Of a stretch of 64,000 nucleotides of DNA, positions 35,107 to 44,130 are shown piece by piece. Source of the stretch: Sphingomonas changnyeongensis (GTDB lineage: Bacteria; Pseudomonadota; Alphaproteobacteria; Sphingomonadales; Sphingomonadaceae); NCBI RefSeq assembly GCF_009913435.1, contig NZ_CP047895.1, positions 1,434,501 through 1,498,500 on the forward strand, written 5' to 3'. The position numbers and the translations under genes are program-made. Under the pieces are notes generated by a model that saw only the letters and a program-made list of their open reading frames with translations, was not told the origin of the DNA and did no database searches. Position 1 is the stretch's first letter. Each line of letters begins with the position of its first letter.

Positions 35107-36294
35107 CTAGACGGCGCGCGCGCCAGAAATGGGAGCCGCCGCTTGCCGCCGCAGCGTGCGAAGCCTGCTGTCGATTTGCCGGATACGCCGTGAGATCGCC
35201 GCGCGTTGCGCGTCCAGGTCGCCGCGCTCGGCGGTCAGCCTCGCGATCTCGTCCATAAGCGGATCAGTGGCCGCGCTCTTTTTCCGGTGGCGCGCCAGCC
35301 ACGCTGAGGCAATCTGGTCGGCCTGTGCCAGGGTGATCTGCGGCGAGACGGTAAAGCCTTCAACCTGCGCGTTGTATCGGCCAGGTAGTAGCAGTCGCGA
35401 TGCTGTCGAGCGGCGGAACTCAGCCCCATCTTTACGGGCGATGTTGATGCGAGCTTCAACGACCTGTTGACCGCCCGGAGGCTCGCTGGGCGCGGGACGG
35501 CCACCCTGGATCATCAGCGCTTGCACGTCCTCGATCACGAGGCCGCCTCCCGCTACGTCGAGTGCCAGCGCGTCCCAGCCCGCCCCCAGCAAGATGTCGC
35601 GCTTGAAATGGATGTCACGATGCGGCCGACCCGCCCTGAGTGCGCAGTCATCGAGATCTTGAAAATAGATGCCTTGCACCTTGTTGTCCGGGTCGCAGAA
35701 GATCAGATTGTCTTCAAACAATCCACGTTCGCAGCCTTCTTCGTATCCAGGGACCGCCATGAGCTGCACCGCATCGCCGTGCGGTGACACATGGGCAGAA
35801 AGGGTCGGGTCGAAAGCCAAGTGGAAGCCGCGAAAAATGTTGCGGCGCAACACGAAGTTTTTCAGGACTGCGCCCTGTAGCCCGAAATTGCCGAGGTTCG
35901 CGAAATCGCAATCCTCGATGGCCAGGCCGTCCACCCTGTTGATCAAAGCGCCCTGATTGCCGTCGCCAAGTCGGCAGCGCCGGAGCGCAATCCGCTCGCC
36001 ACGCTCCACATACAATCCGCGCGCGTAGCGCTCGTACTCGGACACCACCACGGCCTCGAAATGGCTGTCCACAAACTCGATGCTGGCGCACTGATGGACC
36101 TCAACAGCGTTCGTCCACCCATTTCGGGCGCGTTGATCGGCGCGAAAATGCCCGGTGATCCGCACGGGCTTGTCGACCGGGAAGCGGTAGCCATGCAGGC
36201 TGACACCCGTGAGCGGCGCGGCGGATTCGATATGCTCGCCGCCGACGCACTTCCGGAGCGCGGCCGCGAGATCCTGTGCTGTCGTGATCCGCAT
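35107..36294 (-). CDS. prophage beta-helix fibre/spike protein with C-terminal coiled coil
   Basis: This 395-residue protein's first 270 residues show repeated short strands such as RCRLGDGNQGALINRVDGLAIEDC, FANLGNFGLQG, and LFEDNLIFCDPDN that are typical of right-handed parallel beta-helix proteins binding or cutting polysaccharide. The last 55 residues (DEIARLTAERGDLDAQRAAI and after) form a heptad coiled coil, probably for trimerisation. It is translationally coupled (TGATG) to the large fibre upstream. It is the last gene before the prophage left end. No lyase residues could be assigned. Confidence 0.6.
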   Translation of the reverse strand: MRITTAQDLAAALRKCVGGEHIESAAPLTGVSLHGYRFPVDKPVRITGHFRADQRARNGWTNAVEVHQCASIEFVDSHFEAVVVSEYERYARGLYVERGERIALRRCRLGDGNQGALINRVDGLAIEDCDFANLGNFGLQGAVLKNFVLRRNIFRGFHLAFDPTLSAHVSPHGDAVQLMAVPGYEEGCERGLFEDNLIFCDPDNKVQGIYFQDLDDCALRAGRPHRDIHFKRDILLGAGWDALALDVAGGGLVIEDVQALMIQGGRPAPSEPPGGQQVVEARINIARKDGAEFRRSTASRLLLPGRYNAQVEGFTVSPQITLAQADQIASAWLARHRKKSAATDPLMDEIARLTAERGDLDAQRAAISRRIRQIDSRLRTLRRQAAAPISGARAV

Positions 36295-38837
36295 CACACC
36301 GTCCTTTCGAACGCCCCGGCCGCGCCGGTGCCGTCGTTGCGCCGGGCGGCGCCGGCCAGATCGAATGCCGCGAGCGCTCCGCCCGCCGGGATGCGGCCAT
36401 AGGCCGGCGAGCTGGCGCCACTCAGGCGGTAGTCCCCGTTGCCCGGCCTGGCCTGGCCGCTCTGGTCGGACACGAAAGCGACGGTCGCCGGCACCACGGT
36501 GCCCGGATCGACATATTCGCCGATCCAGTTGCTGCCGCTCGCATTGGGCGCGGTCGCACCATTGGTGTCGCCCAGCGTGATGACGTTCCAGGCCGATCCG
36601 ACGCTGTAGCGCGGATGCCAGTTGCCGGTTCGGCCCGAGCCAGTCCCGAAGGTATCGGTCTTGATGTTGAACTGGCTGAAAAGGCAGCCGCGCCGGCTCA
36701 GCCGCTTGACCACCCCCGCCGCGCCGGCCACGTCGGCATAGGCAAGGTTCGAACGCCCCGCGATGTCGACCCCCGGCACCGTCAGGTGATGCAGCACGAC
36801 ATTGGCGATCGGCTGGACCGCATCGTCGGCACCGATCTGCAGCGCCGGTTCCGACGGGGCCGATGCCGCGCGCTCGATGACGACGTTGAGCATTCCGATG
36901 CCAAGGGCGATCGGACGCTGGAACCCGAGCTGGCACGGCCCCGACAGACGCATGAACGCGCTGCTGACGATGATCGCCCCGTCATGCGTGACCGCATTGG
37001 GGTGGCTGGTCGGGAACTCGCCCAGTGACTGGCCGTCGAACCGGCACCCGGCGACGATATAGGGCGCGACCAGCCCCGACACGCCCGCCTGCAGCGTCAC
37101 GCCCAGCGCCAGCGCCGCGCTGGTGCGGACGTTGGAGAAGGTGAACAGCGGGTTCGGCCCGCTCGTCACCGTCACGTTGCGCCAATAGACGAGCGGCACC
37201 TGATAGTTGATCTGCAGGCTGCCACCCTGGCTGAGCGTCATCCCCTCAAACGCCAGCATCCGGCTGACACCACCGCCGCCGTCGAGCGCATGGAAGCCGA
37301 GCGAGGCCACCGGGCAGGCAAAGCAGAGCTTGTCGGCCACGCCCACGATCTCGTTGACCACCGCGCGCACCGGGCCGGTCGCCCCGGGGCTGACGCGGAT
37401 CTCGGTCCAGCACTTGCCGGCCGCAACCGCAGAGGTCGATCCGACGACATGGTCGGCACCCGCCCCGGCCGAGGCCTCCATCAGCCAGATGGTCGCGCCG
37501 CTGTGATCGTCATGGCCCTTATTGGCCGCGTTCCAGGCGCGCACGGCGGCAAGCGCGGCGGGTATGGTCGGATAAGGCGTTGCCTCGGCGCTCGCGCGGT
37601 TTGCCGCCACCGCGCCGCCGCTCGCCCCGATCCTGACAGCGGCATGTGCGCCGCCATAGCCCCCGGTCTTGTCGCACAGGAAGCGCAGCGGCGTGTGCGG
37701 GCGCGGCGTCGGCCAGGCAAAGCCATCGCTCGCCACGCGCAGCACCGCCGAGGCATCGCCGATATGCGGATAGACCTCCCATTCGACCTGGCAGGTCTGC
37801 CCCTGGGTCAGCGGGGCAAGCGGGATCGACCCCTTATAGGCCTCGGGCCGGGTGCCGGCGCTCTGGAAGTCGGACAGCGCCGGCTGGGTGATGACGATCT
37901 CGGGCGTCGTGTTGCCGCTCTCGTCGCGCGCGATCGCCTTGATGCAATCGACCTGCCGGCCGCGCATCGCATGGCTGTGGACGGCGACCAGCTCAAAGGC
38001 AAAGGCGCTGCCGGTCGCCCGCTCCTCCTGCCGGTTGAGCGCACCGGCCAGGGGCTTGGGATAGGCAAGGCTCGACTGGTTGGCGAGCCCCGCCACGCTG
38101 CCCGCCGGTGCCGCGCCATAATAGCCGGCCTCGGCCGTCGCCGACACCAGCGTTGAGCCGGCATAGACATCCTCGGCCAGCGAGAAATGGACGGTCATCA
38201 CCCCGGCCGTCGCCCCGGCCAGCCGCTGGGTCTGGTTGGGGGCCTGGCGCCGGATAACCGCGCCGCCGCGCACGGTGCGCGTGCGGGTGACGGCGACGCC
38301 ATCCTCGAACCCGGGATCGCGAACCGTGAGCACAATGCGCGTCGGATCGAAGGTCGCCCCGGCAATCTCGGGTAGCGTCACCCGCGCCACCCAGCCATTG
38401 CCGTCCGCCGCGTCCGCGCCATCGGGCAACTGCCCCGCGCCCAGCACGGTCAGGCCGGTGATGGTGCTTGATGGGGCCGGGCTGGGTGTGGGGGCCGGGC
38501 TGGGCGTGGGCGAAGGCGTCGGAGCAGCCGCTGCCAGGAAAGAGAGCGTTTCCGCCGTCTCGCGCCGCCCGTCTGCGCTGGTTGCTCGAACCTTGAGCTC
38601 GTATCTGGTGCCGACGATCGACGCGGAGGCCCCACGACTGACTCGACCGCTGGCCGCATCGAAGGCCAGCTGCCCGGGTATGCCGCCGATTGCCGCCAGC
38701 ACCGTCGCAGGCCCGAACGGGCGATTGACGTCGGCAATGATGGCGCCTTGGGCGGCGCTCGCCAGAAAGGCATTGGCCGACGCGCGAAGAGATGCGCCTG
38801 CAGATCCGACCGTGGCTCTTGAGAGCACGCTCCTCAT
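36294..38837 (-). CDS. prophage spike/fibre sharing its body with the GTA head fibre
   Basis: This 847-residue protein's residues 1-103 form an N-terminal module absent from the GTA copy (FGPATVLAAIGGIPGQLAFDAASG and TRYELKVRATSADGRRETAE, an Ig/cadherin-like strand pattern). A Pro/Ser/Thr linker follows, then about 720 residues nearly identical to the GTA fibre. The N terminus should attach it to the phage particle, the shared body to the cell surface. Start ATG overlaps the stop of the 107-aa gene (ATGA). The gene is on the leftward packaging arm after MuF. Confidence 0.7.
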   Translation of the reverse strand: MRSVLSRATVGSAGASLRASANAFLASAAQGAIIADVNRPFGPATVLAAIGGIPGQLAFDAASGRVSRGASASIVGTRYELKVRATSADGRRETAETLSFLAAAAPTPSPTPSPAPTPSPAPSSTITGLTVLGAGQLPDGADAADGNGWVARVTLPEIAGATFDPTRIVLTVRDPGFEDGVAVTRTRTVRGGAVIRRQAPNQTQRLAGATAGVMTVHFSLAEDVYAGSTLVSATAEAGYYGAAPAGSVAGLANQSSLAYPKPLAGALNRQEERATGSAFAFELVAVHSHAMRGRQVDCIKAIARDESGNTTPEIVITQPALSDFQSAGTRPEAYKGSIPLAPLTQGQTCQVEWEVYPHIGDASAVLRVASDGFAWPTPRPHTPLRFLCDKTGGYGGAHAAVRIGASGGAVAANRASAEATPYPTIPAALAAVRAWNAANKGHDDHSGATIWLMEASAGAGADHVVGSTSAVAAGKCWTEIRVSPGATGPVRAVVNEIVGVADKLCFACPVASLGFHALDGGGGVSRMLAFEGMTLSQGGSLQINYQVPLVYWRNVTVTSGPNPLFTFSNVRTSAALALGVTLQAGVSGLVAPYIVAGCRFDGQSLGEFPTSHPNAVTHDGAIIVSSAFMRLSGPCQLGFQRPIALGIGMLNVVIERAASAPSEPALQIGADDAVQPIANVVLHHLTVPGVDIAGRSNLAYADVAGAAGVVKRLSRRGCLFSQFNIKTDTFGTGSGRTGNWHPRYSVGSAWNVITLGDTNGATAPNASGSNWIGEYVDPGTVVPATVAFVSDQSGQARPGNGDYRLSGASSPAYGRIPAGGALAAFDLAGAARRNDGTGAAGAFERTV
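36306..38468 (-). repeat. 2163-bp inverted duplication, prophage copy
   Basis: Reverse complement partner of 24237-26399, with the same length and no net insertions or deletions. The homology begins right after the Pro/Ser/Thr linker codons and ends at the last few codons of the gene. Confidence 0.93.
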
Positions 38838-39157
38838 CGGCTGATCCGCCAGTTTGCGGCCCCGGACGTCAGAGAGGTCGCGCGGAACCGATACAGCATG
38901 CCGCTTTCGAGCTCGTCGACCTCTTCGCTCATCGGCCCGGTGAAATCGACCGGCACGCCGCCGACTGTGACGGGCACCCAGGTGACGCCGGCGTCAAAAC
39001 TCCTCTCAAGGCGCAGCGTGCCGACGAAACCGCCGGAGATCGTGACGTTGGTGCGGCCGATCACGCGCACCGCATCGCCGACTGTAGCTGCTGAGGTCAG
39101 TGCGCCCTCGTCAACCTGCGCGGCAAGGTCCGTGCTACCAGCTGTCAGTTTACCCAT
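38834..39157 (-). CDS. small beta-sandwich protein before the prophage fibre
   Basis: This 107-residue protein reads GTLRLERSFDAGVTWVPVT, then ELESGMLYRFRATSLTSGAANWRIS, a pattern common to small phage proteins next to fibres, where it may be an adaptor or carbohydrate-binding module. It takes the position that the Rcc01079-like spike base holds in the GTA pair, but the sequence is different. ATGA overlap couples it to the fibre gene. Confidence 0.55.
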   Translation of the reverse strand: MGKLTAGSTDLAAQVDEGALTSAATVGDAVRVIGRTNVTISGGFVGTLRLERSFDAGVTWVPVTVGGVPVDFTGPMSEEVDELESGMLYRFRATSLTSGAANWRISR

Positions 39158-39289
39158 GTCTCACCCTCTGATGACTGATCTTGAAAGTCGGCTTGCGCTG
39201 GCGTAAGAAGACCGGACCGCACGGCGGCTGCGCCGCGCTGTTCGATGCCTGGCGGTGGTGGGTCCAAGAGCAGCGGAAAACTTGGGAAG

Positions 39290-39312
39290 AGCCCGGCTTC
39301 GGCCGGGCTTTT
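39290..39312. terminator. hairpin after the MuF gene
   Basis: AGCCCGGC-TTCG-GCCGGGCT with TTTT on the plus-strand side immediately follows the MuF stop (39313, minus strand). On the minus strand an A run precedes and only CTTCCC follows the stem, so it would terminate plus-strand transcription better. The 155-bp gap from here to 39158 shows no gene and may hold a promoter for the fibre genes. Confidence 0.6.
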
Positions 39313-40659
39313 CTATTCGGGGCGACGCCATGCAAGCACGCCTCCCCTCTGGTTGGTCAGATAATTTGTGCCGCGCTTTGATGCGAAGGCAGACACGCCC
39401 TCCCAGCCGGCCGCGCCAGTATTCATGGACAGGATCATTGCGCGGGTCTGCCCGTCCACCAGAAAGCGAGCCAAATAACGGCGGCGCATCTGCCACCGGC
39501 CGAGCGCGTCGAAATACTCCCATGCCCACCAAATCTCGTCGGGCGAGATCAATGTCTCAGCGAGCAAAAGCAGATGTTCGGTGCGAAATCCCTTATCGTC
39601 GAGCTTCAGCGGTCCTTGGCCTGCAACGCCGCCCCGGAAAAAGAAGCTGTCCGAGATCACGAGCGGCTCACCTGCCACGTCCTCGATGAGGCGCACCACG
39701 CCGTCCGTAATCCCGCGCTGCCCGAAATGGTCGAGAAAGCGCTGAATGGCGTCCTCTGGCGGTGTGTCGCGGGACAGCAGCAGGTCGGACGAGACCTCAC
39801 GCGGTTGAGGCATTGGCGGCAGTTCGGCGAGCCGGTCGAGGCGGGCGGTCCGTTCGGCCGGCGTTTCATCTGACGCCTTGCGGTCGGGACCGATGATCGG
39901 AAATCGCAGCCCGCCGTCTATCGGTCCTGGGGCGAGCCCGCGTAGATGTGCTTTCCCAGGGTTGTAGGCGAACCCGGGATCGATCCCTTGAGGCACCTGG
40001 ACGACAGTGCCATCCGATTTTCGCCACGGCCGCAGGCTGCTGTCCGGCGGGGTCTCAGTGACCTTCCAGCCGCGCGCTTTCAGGTCACGATCAGAAAGCT
40101 GCACCACGGTGCATCGGCACCGCCATCCGCACGGCGGGAAGTGCGTGTCCCACCAAGGATGGTCGACCGGCAGGATGGTGCCATGCCACAGCCGGTGGTC
40201 AGGGCGCGTGCGGCTGTCCAGGATTGCCGAGTAGCGCAGATACGGAGCGACGGACTTTAGCGCCTGAATGCGCTTCCATTTGCCTGCGGCCCGCGCCATG
40301 CGCAGGTTCGTGTCGTAGATGGTCCGAAGGCGTCCCTCTCCGACAAATATCGGATAGTCGACGCCGGTCAGCTCCGGCCGCCCATCGATGCGCCCATACC
40401 AGCCAGCGGCCTGCAGCTGGGGCACAATCGTCTGTTTCCACTGCTCAAAAGTGCCGCCCTTGGCGATCACGTCATCCAACGACGCCCGGACCCGCTCCGC
40501 AAGCGTGCGATCGAGCATCTTGGTGACATAAAATGCGCGAGCATTTTCTTCCTGCCACACCCGGTCCCAGTCGGCCGTGACCGGATAGACGCCCTTCGAA
40601 CGGAACGCCTCGAGCGTGTCAGTGGGCGGCAGCCCGATCGAGGCGCGAATATCTGCCAT
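39313..40659 (-). CDS. MuF-type head morphogenesis protein with C-terminal nuclease-like (PBECR-type) domain
   Basis: This protein has 448 residues. The N-terminal 190 residues are MuF (Mu gp30): NLRMARAAGKWKRI, SRTRPDHRLWHGTILPVDHPWW and the CGWRCRC motif (177-183). A linker region (about 230-295) is followed by a separate domain (about 300-448) with TEHLLLLAETLISPDEIWWAW, RRRYLARFL and an RGGVLAWRR end. This looks like the phage Barnase-EndoU-ColicinE5-RelE-like (PBECR) nuclease domains often fused to MuF. Such domains are carried in the particle and may act in the newly infected cell. Start overlaps the portal stop (TGATG). Confidence 0.78.
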   Translation of the reverse strand: MADIRASIGLPPTDTLEAFRSKGVYPVTADWDRVWQEENARAFYVTKMLDRTLAERVRASLDDVIAKGGTFEQWKQTIVPQLQAAGWYGRIDGRPELTGVDYPIFVGEGRLRTIYDTNLRMARAAGKWKRIQALKSVAPYLRYSAILDSRTRPDHRLWHGTILPVDHPWWDTHFPPCGWRCRCTVVQLSDRDLKARGWKVTETPPDSSLRPWRKSDGTVVQVPQGIDPGFAYNPGKAHLRGLAPGPIDGGLRFPIIGPDRKASDETPAERTARLDRLAELPPMPQPREVSSDLLLSRDTPPEDAIQRFLDHFGQRGITDGVVRLIEDVAGEPLVISDSFFFRGGVAGQGPLKLDDKGFRTEHLLLLAETLISPDEIWWAWEYFDALGRWQMRRRYLARFLVDGQTRAMILSMNTGAAGWEGVSAFASKRGTNYLTNQRGGVLAWRRPE

Positions 40660-42593
40660 CAGCTGTCCGCGCCGCCTTCGGCGGCCATCCGTAAGCCGAA
40701 GCCGGCGCGCGCTAGCAGCTGGGCCAACTCTTCAACGCGCGTGGCATCGACCGCACCAAGGAGGTTGCGCTCAAGTTCCTCGGCCGAGGCCGATGTCTCG
40801 ATCGCCTGGATAAGCGGGATCAGCATCGGGCTCATGGCGGTTAGGCCTTGGTCGACCAGACGGGCAGCCACTGCATCGACGATATCGCCGTCGCCCTCGG
40901 CAAAGCTGACCTCGGCAATCTCGTCCCGCCAGTCGAGGTTGAGAGGTTCGAACTGCTCCGGGCCGAACTCGAGCGCTCCGGTGAAGGGTTGGATCGCGTC
41001 GAGATCGAGATCGTCGCCCTGATATGTCAGGGTGATGTGAGGCAGATATTCGGGGAAGTCGTGGCTGGCCCCAGCCCGCACCATTTCGTCATGACGCCAG
41101 GCGAGACGGGAGCTGCCAAATAGCAGCGCCACGCCATCGCCCATGCGCGCCAAGCGACGGGGGCCGCCGGCTGGAATGATCAGCGGCTCGCCGCTTGTCC
41201 AGTCGTCGGCGAGCGCGAACCAATCGACCGGCCGCCTCGAGTAAAGCACGGTGACGTGCATCTGATCGGCCGGGATGAGTGCGCTGAAGCCCTGTTGCAT
41301 CGCCCATGCAACGAGCTCGTCGCTGTTGCGAAGGCGCCGCTGGACATATAGCGGAGCAGGGTCGGCCACGCCGAAGCTGACAGCGGCCGTTCGACCGGGC
41401 CGCGCATCATTGGCAGGCGCTGGAGCGGTTGCTGACCGCTGTGCCATTCGCTCAAAGCCATCGCCATAGACGTCGCGGAAACTGTCGTCGTTCCTGGTCC
41501 AGCCGAGACGGCTCAGCCCCTCGTCGACTTCGACCTGGTGCTTGAGGTCCGCTTCCTCTTCGACGATGCGGACGAAGCGCGGCGATGCGACATCTGGGCC
41601 GTAATTCAGGTCGGTCCACCAGCGCGCCACACTTTCGTTGAAGCTGTCGCTTTGCGTGTCGGCGTCTGCCTTGATGACTTCGAGCTTGACGCCCGCGTGG
41701 ATCTGGCCGGTCGCGCGCCCGCCGGCCCCGTCCTCGGTGGTCATGGTCTGGGACAGGACGATCTTGGCGATGGCCTCATCCATGTAGCGCGGCATTGCTT
41801 CGAAGGCCGGGCCGCTGTTGACCGCCTGTAGCAGCTCGACGGCCGCGCCATCGGGGATGGCGATCCCGGTGTCGTTGGCGATCGCCGCCAGCGCGCGCAG
41901 CAGCCGTTCGACTTCCTCTCGCGGTGCGCCAGGGCGATACCTGCCAAGCGCGGTCGGCACCGCGAATTTGTCGAGGAACTTGTTCCAGAAGCGGATGCCG
42001 TTCCGCTTGAACAGCACGGGCCAGTAGAGCCATTCGGCGAGGCCGCGACCGTAGTGCTCGTCGTCGTCGGTGCCACCCGACCTGACCACCCAGAATTTGC
42101 GATCAGGGAGGGCTTCGCCGCGCGGCGCGGTTGTTGTCAGCAGGCGCAGATCGCCTTCCGGCGTGAATCGGAAACGGCGCGCATGCCGCACTTTGAAACG
42201 AAAATCGATGCGCTCAGGACCGGGCACCCAGATGATCTCTGCGACCTGATATCCGTAGAAGGTCGCCCAAAGCATCTTCTCCTGGACGCGGTCGATCGAC
42301 GCCTGCTCGAGCACCAGCTTCAGGGCATCGGCCGCCTGCACGGATCGCGGGTCGGCGTCATCGCCCGGCAGGACGTCCCAGTCGCGCGAGACCACAGCCG
42401 CGATCCGCTGGGCCATGGTCGATCGGACCTGATCGTCCAACTTGATCCGGTCATAGACGCCCCAGTCGACGGCACCCAGCAGTCGTGGATCGCTCGGCTC
42501 CTCAAGGTCTCTCGTGTAGGGGCGCGTAATGTCGCGACCCATTCCGGTGGTCGCGATTTCGCGTGCCAGCTCGGCAGGCACCTTTCTGGCCAT
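40659..42593 (-). CDS. DUF935 portal protein fused to a 2H phosphoesterase-like domain
   Basis: The protein has 644 residues. Residues 1-390 are the Mu gp29/DUF935 portal: SDPRLLGAVDWGVYDRIKLDDQV, MLWATFYGYQVAEI, and FWNKFLDKFAVPTALGRY. Residues about 410-555 form a separate domain with two HxT motifs, MHVTVLYSRR (H446, T448) and PHITLTYQG (H519, T521), at the spacing of 2H phosphoesterases. The last 80 residues are helical (portal C terminus). 2H enzymes cleave 2'-5' or cyclic oligonucleotides, and anti-CBASS Acb1 is one. ATG 42593 follows the terminase stop by one base; a TTG at 42608 is unlikely. Confidence 0.85.
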   Translation of the reverse strand: MARKVPAELAREIATTGMGRDITRPYTRDLEEPSDPRLLGAVDWGVYDRIKLDDQVRSTMAQRIAAVVSRDWDVLPGDDADPRSVQAADALKLVLEQASIDRVQEKMLWATFYGYQVAEIIWVPGPERIDFRFKVRHARRFRFTPEGDLRLLTTTAPRGEALPDRKFWVVRSGGTDDDEHYGRGLAEWLYWPVLFKRNGIRFWNKFLDKFAVPTALGRYRPGAPREEVERLLRALAAIANDTGIAIPDGAAVELLQAVNSGPAFEAMPRYMDEAIAKIVLSQTMTTEDGAGGRATGQIHAGVKLEVIKADADTQSDSFNESVARWWTDLNYGPDVASPRFVRIVEEEADLKHQVEVDEGLSRLGWTRNDDSFRDVYGDGFERMAQRSATAPAPANDARPGRTAAVSFGVADPAPLYVQRRLRNSDELVAWAMQQGFSALIPADQMHVTVLYSRRPVDWFALADDWTSGEPLIIPAGGPRRLARMGDGVALLFGSSRLAWRHDEMVRAGASHDFPEYLPHITLTYQGDDLDLDAIQPFTGALEFGPEQFEPLNLDWRDEIAEVSFAEGDGDIVDAVAARLVDQGLTAMSPMLIPLIQAIETSASAEELERNLLGAVDATRVEELAQLLARAGFGLRMAAEGGADS

Positions 42594-42594
42594 G

Positions 42595-44130
42595 TTAGAA
42601 CCCCGCAATGTCTGAGCGGCCGGCGACAGTGCCGAACCCGCGATGCGAAATCATGAGATCGGGCGTGCTCTGACGCGGCCCGGTCGATAGAAAGTCGAAC
42701 GGCCCCGTGTCGGCATCTGCCGCCGCGCGGAGGTGCATCAGGGCGATCGCATTGTCGCCATGACGCTGACCTTTGGCTCCGTCCGCCTTGGACATAACCG
42801 ACCGGTCCGGGATCTTCGGCACGCCGCGCACCAGCTTGATCATGCGCAGATCCTCGAGCGTCCCCTCGTCGTGCGGGATCAGCATCGTTCGATCCTCGAT
42901 GGCGGCCCGCAAGAGTGGCATGAAGGCGAGGTAGGTCTTGTCCGTCGCCTGGACGGCTTCGATGCGATCGAAGCCCCAGCGCTGCTGCATCGCCTCGGCT
43001 AGAGCCGAGCCGTTGCCGCGTGCGTCCATCTTGCCGGCCGAAAAAAGCGGCAGCCGGTCAAGCACCCAGTTGGCCGCGAACTCCTGCTCTCGGAACGGCG
43101 TATTGCGCATCTCGAGGATGAACCGCGCCAGCAGCACCATTTGGGCATCGTGCTGCCCGAAGGCCAGTGGCGATACGTCGCCGGTGCGGGCAAAGTCCTG
43201 GCCGAAAAAGGACCGGCGGTTGCGGTCAAACTGGTCGATCAGCGGCCGGACATGCTCCTCCAGCCACTCGCGCACGAAGTCTTGCCGATAGGCGTCGGTT
43301 TCGCGCTCGAAGCCGTCGGGACACCGAAGCCGGACGACCGTGAGCTCGGGCCGCATTGCAGCCAGGATGGTCGCACGCGCGAGGTAGGTGCCAGATCCGC
43401 GCGCGGGAATGACGTCGAGCTCCTCCTCGGCCGCGTCGCCGTAGGTTTTGCGGAGCTTCGCCTCCCATTCGGCCTCGGCCTCAGGCGACCAGGCTTTACC
43501 AGTGACCAGGCAGATGCGCCGGTAAAGGCCTTGTTCGAGGGCGTCGCGGAGTGTGACGCGGTGCACCACACCCGCGCGTTTGCCGGCCCGGATATCTTCG
43601 ATCAGCGCGTTGAAGGGGTTGTCTGCGCCATCATGGGTCGAAATGACGACGACGCGGCCGCCCCACATGAGCAGCGCGAGGGCTGCTTTCAGCAATTCAT
43701 CCAGATTGTCGTGGAATGCGGCCTCGTCGATCAGCACCTTGCCTTGCTTGCCGCGCAAAGAGCGGGGCTTGGAGCTCAGGGCAACGATCGAGTGCCCAGA
43801 CGGGAAGTCGATCCGAAAGGCTTTGATGCCTTCATCCGAGCCGTCGTCGAACAGGAATTCTGCCGGCTCGCTCGCGGCTTCGTTGAAGAGCTTCGCGAAA
43901 GTGCCCGCATAGTCGATAAACTCGCGGGTCATGTCGAGATTATAGGCGATGTAGAAGAAGTCCATTCCCGCGCGCCCAGGCGGGGCAGCCGTAAGGACCG
44001 CGTCGGCGGCAAAACCGTATGTCAAGCCGGTGCGCCGCGACTTTTCGCAGACGTATAGGTCATGGCTGGCGGAAAGCTTTAGCGCCTCCGCCTGATAGGG
44101 CAGCAGGACTGCTGGGATAGCGGCGCTCAT
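42595..44130 (-). CDS. large terminase subunit (Mu gp28-like)
   Basis: The 511-residue packaging ATPase-nuclease begins LLPYQAEALKLSASHDLYVCEKSRRTGLTYG, in which the Walker A region is the degenerate EKSRRTGLT form used by Mu-type terminases. The Walker B segment is KVLIDEAAFHDN with the following VVVISTHDG coupling motif. The C-terminal RNase H-like nuclease has FFGQDFARTGDVS and a late GQRHGDNAIALMH. ATG 44130 overlaps the upstream gene stop (ATGA). Confidence 0.93.
   Translation of the reverse strand: MSAAIPAVLLPYQAEALKLSASHDLYVCEKSRRTGLTYGFAADAVLTAAPPGRAGMDFFYIAYNLDMTREFIDYAGTFAKLFNEAASEPAEFLFDDGSDEGIKAFRIDFPSGHSIVALSSKPRSLRGKQGKVLIDEAAFHDNLDELLKAALALLMWGGRVVVISTHDGADNPFNALIEDIRAGKRAGVVHRVTLRDALEQGLYRRICLVTGKAWSPEAEAEWEAKLRKTYGDAAEEELDVIPARGSGTYLARATILAAMRPELTVVRLRCPDGFERETDAYRQDFVREWLEEHVRPLIDQFDRNRRSFFGQDFARTGDVSPLAFGQHDAQMVLLARFILEMRNTPFREQEFAANWVLDRLPLFSAGKMDARGNGSALAEAMQQRWGFDRIEAVQATDKTYLAFMPLLRAAIEDRTMLIPHDEGTLEDLRMIKLVRGVPKIPDRSVMSKADGAKGQRHGDNAIALMHLRAAADADTGPFDFLSTGPRQSTPDLMISHRGFGTVAGRSDIAGF

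Noticed and set aside
35129..38844. Several plus-strand frames opposite the prophage fibre genes
   Set aside because: They mirror the fibre codons in both copies of the duplication and lack ribosome-binding sites; shadows.
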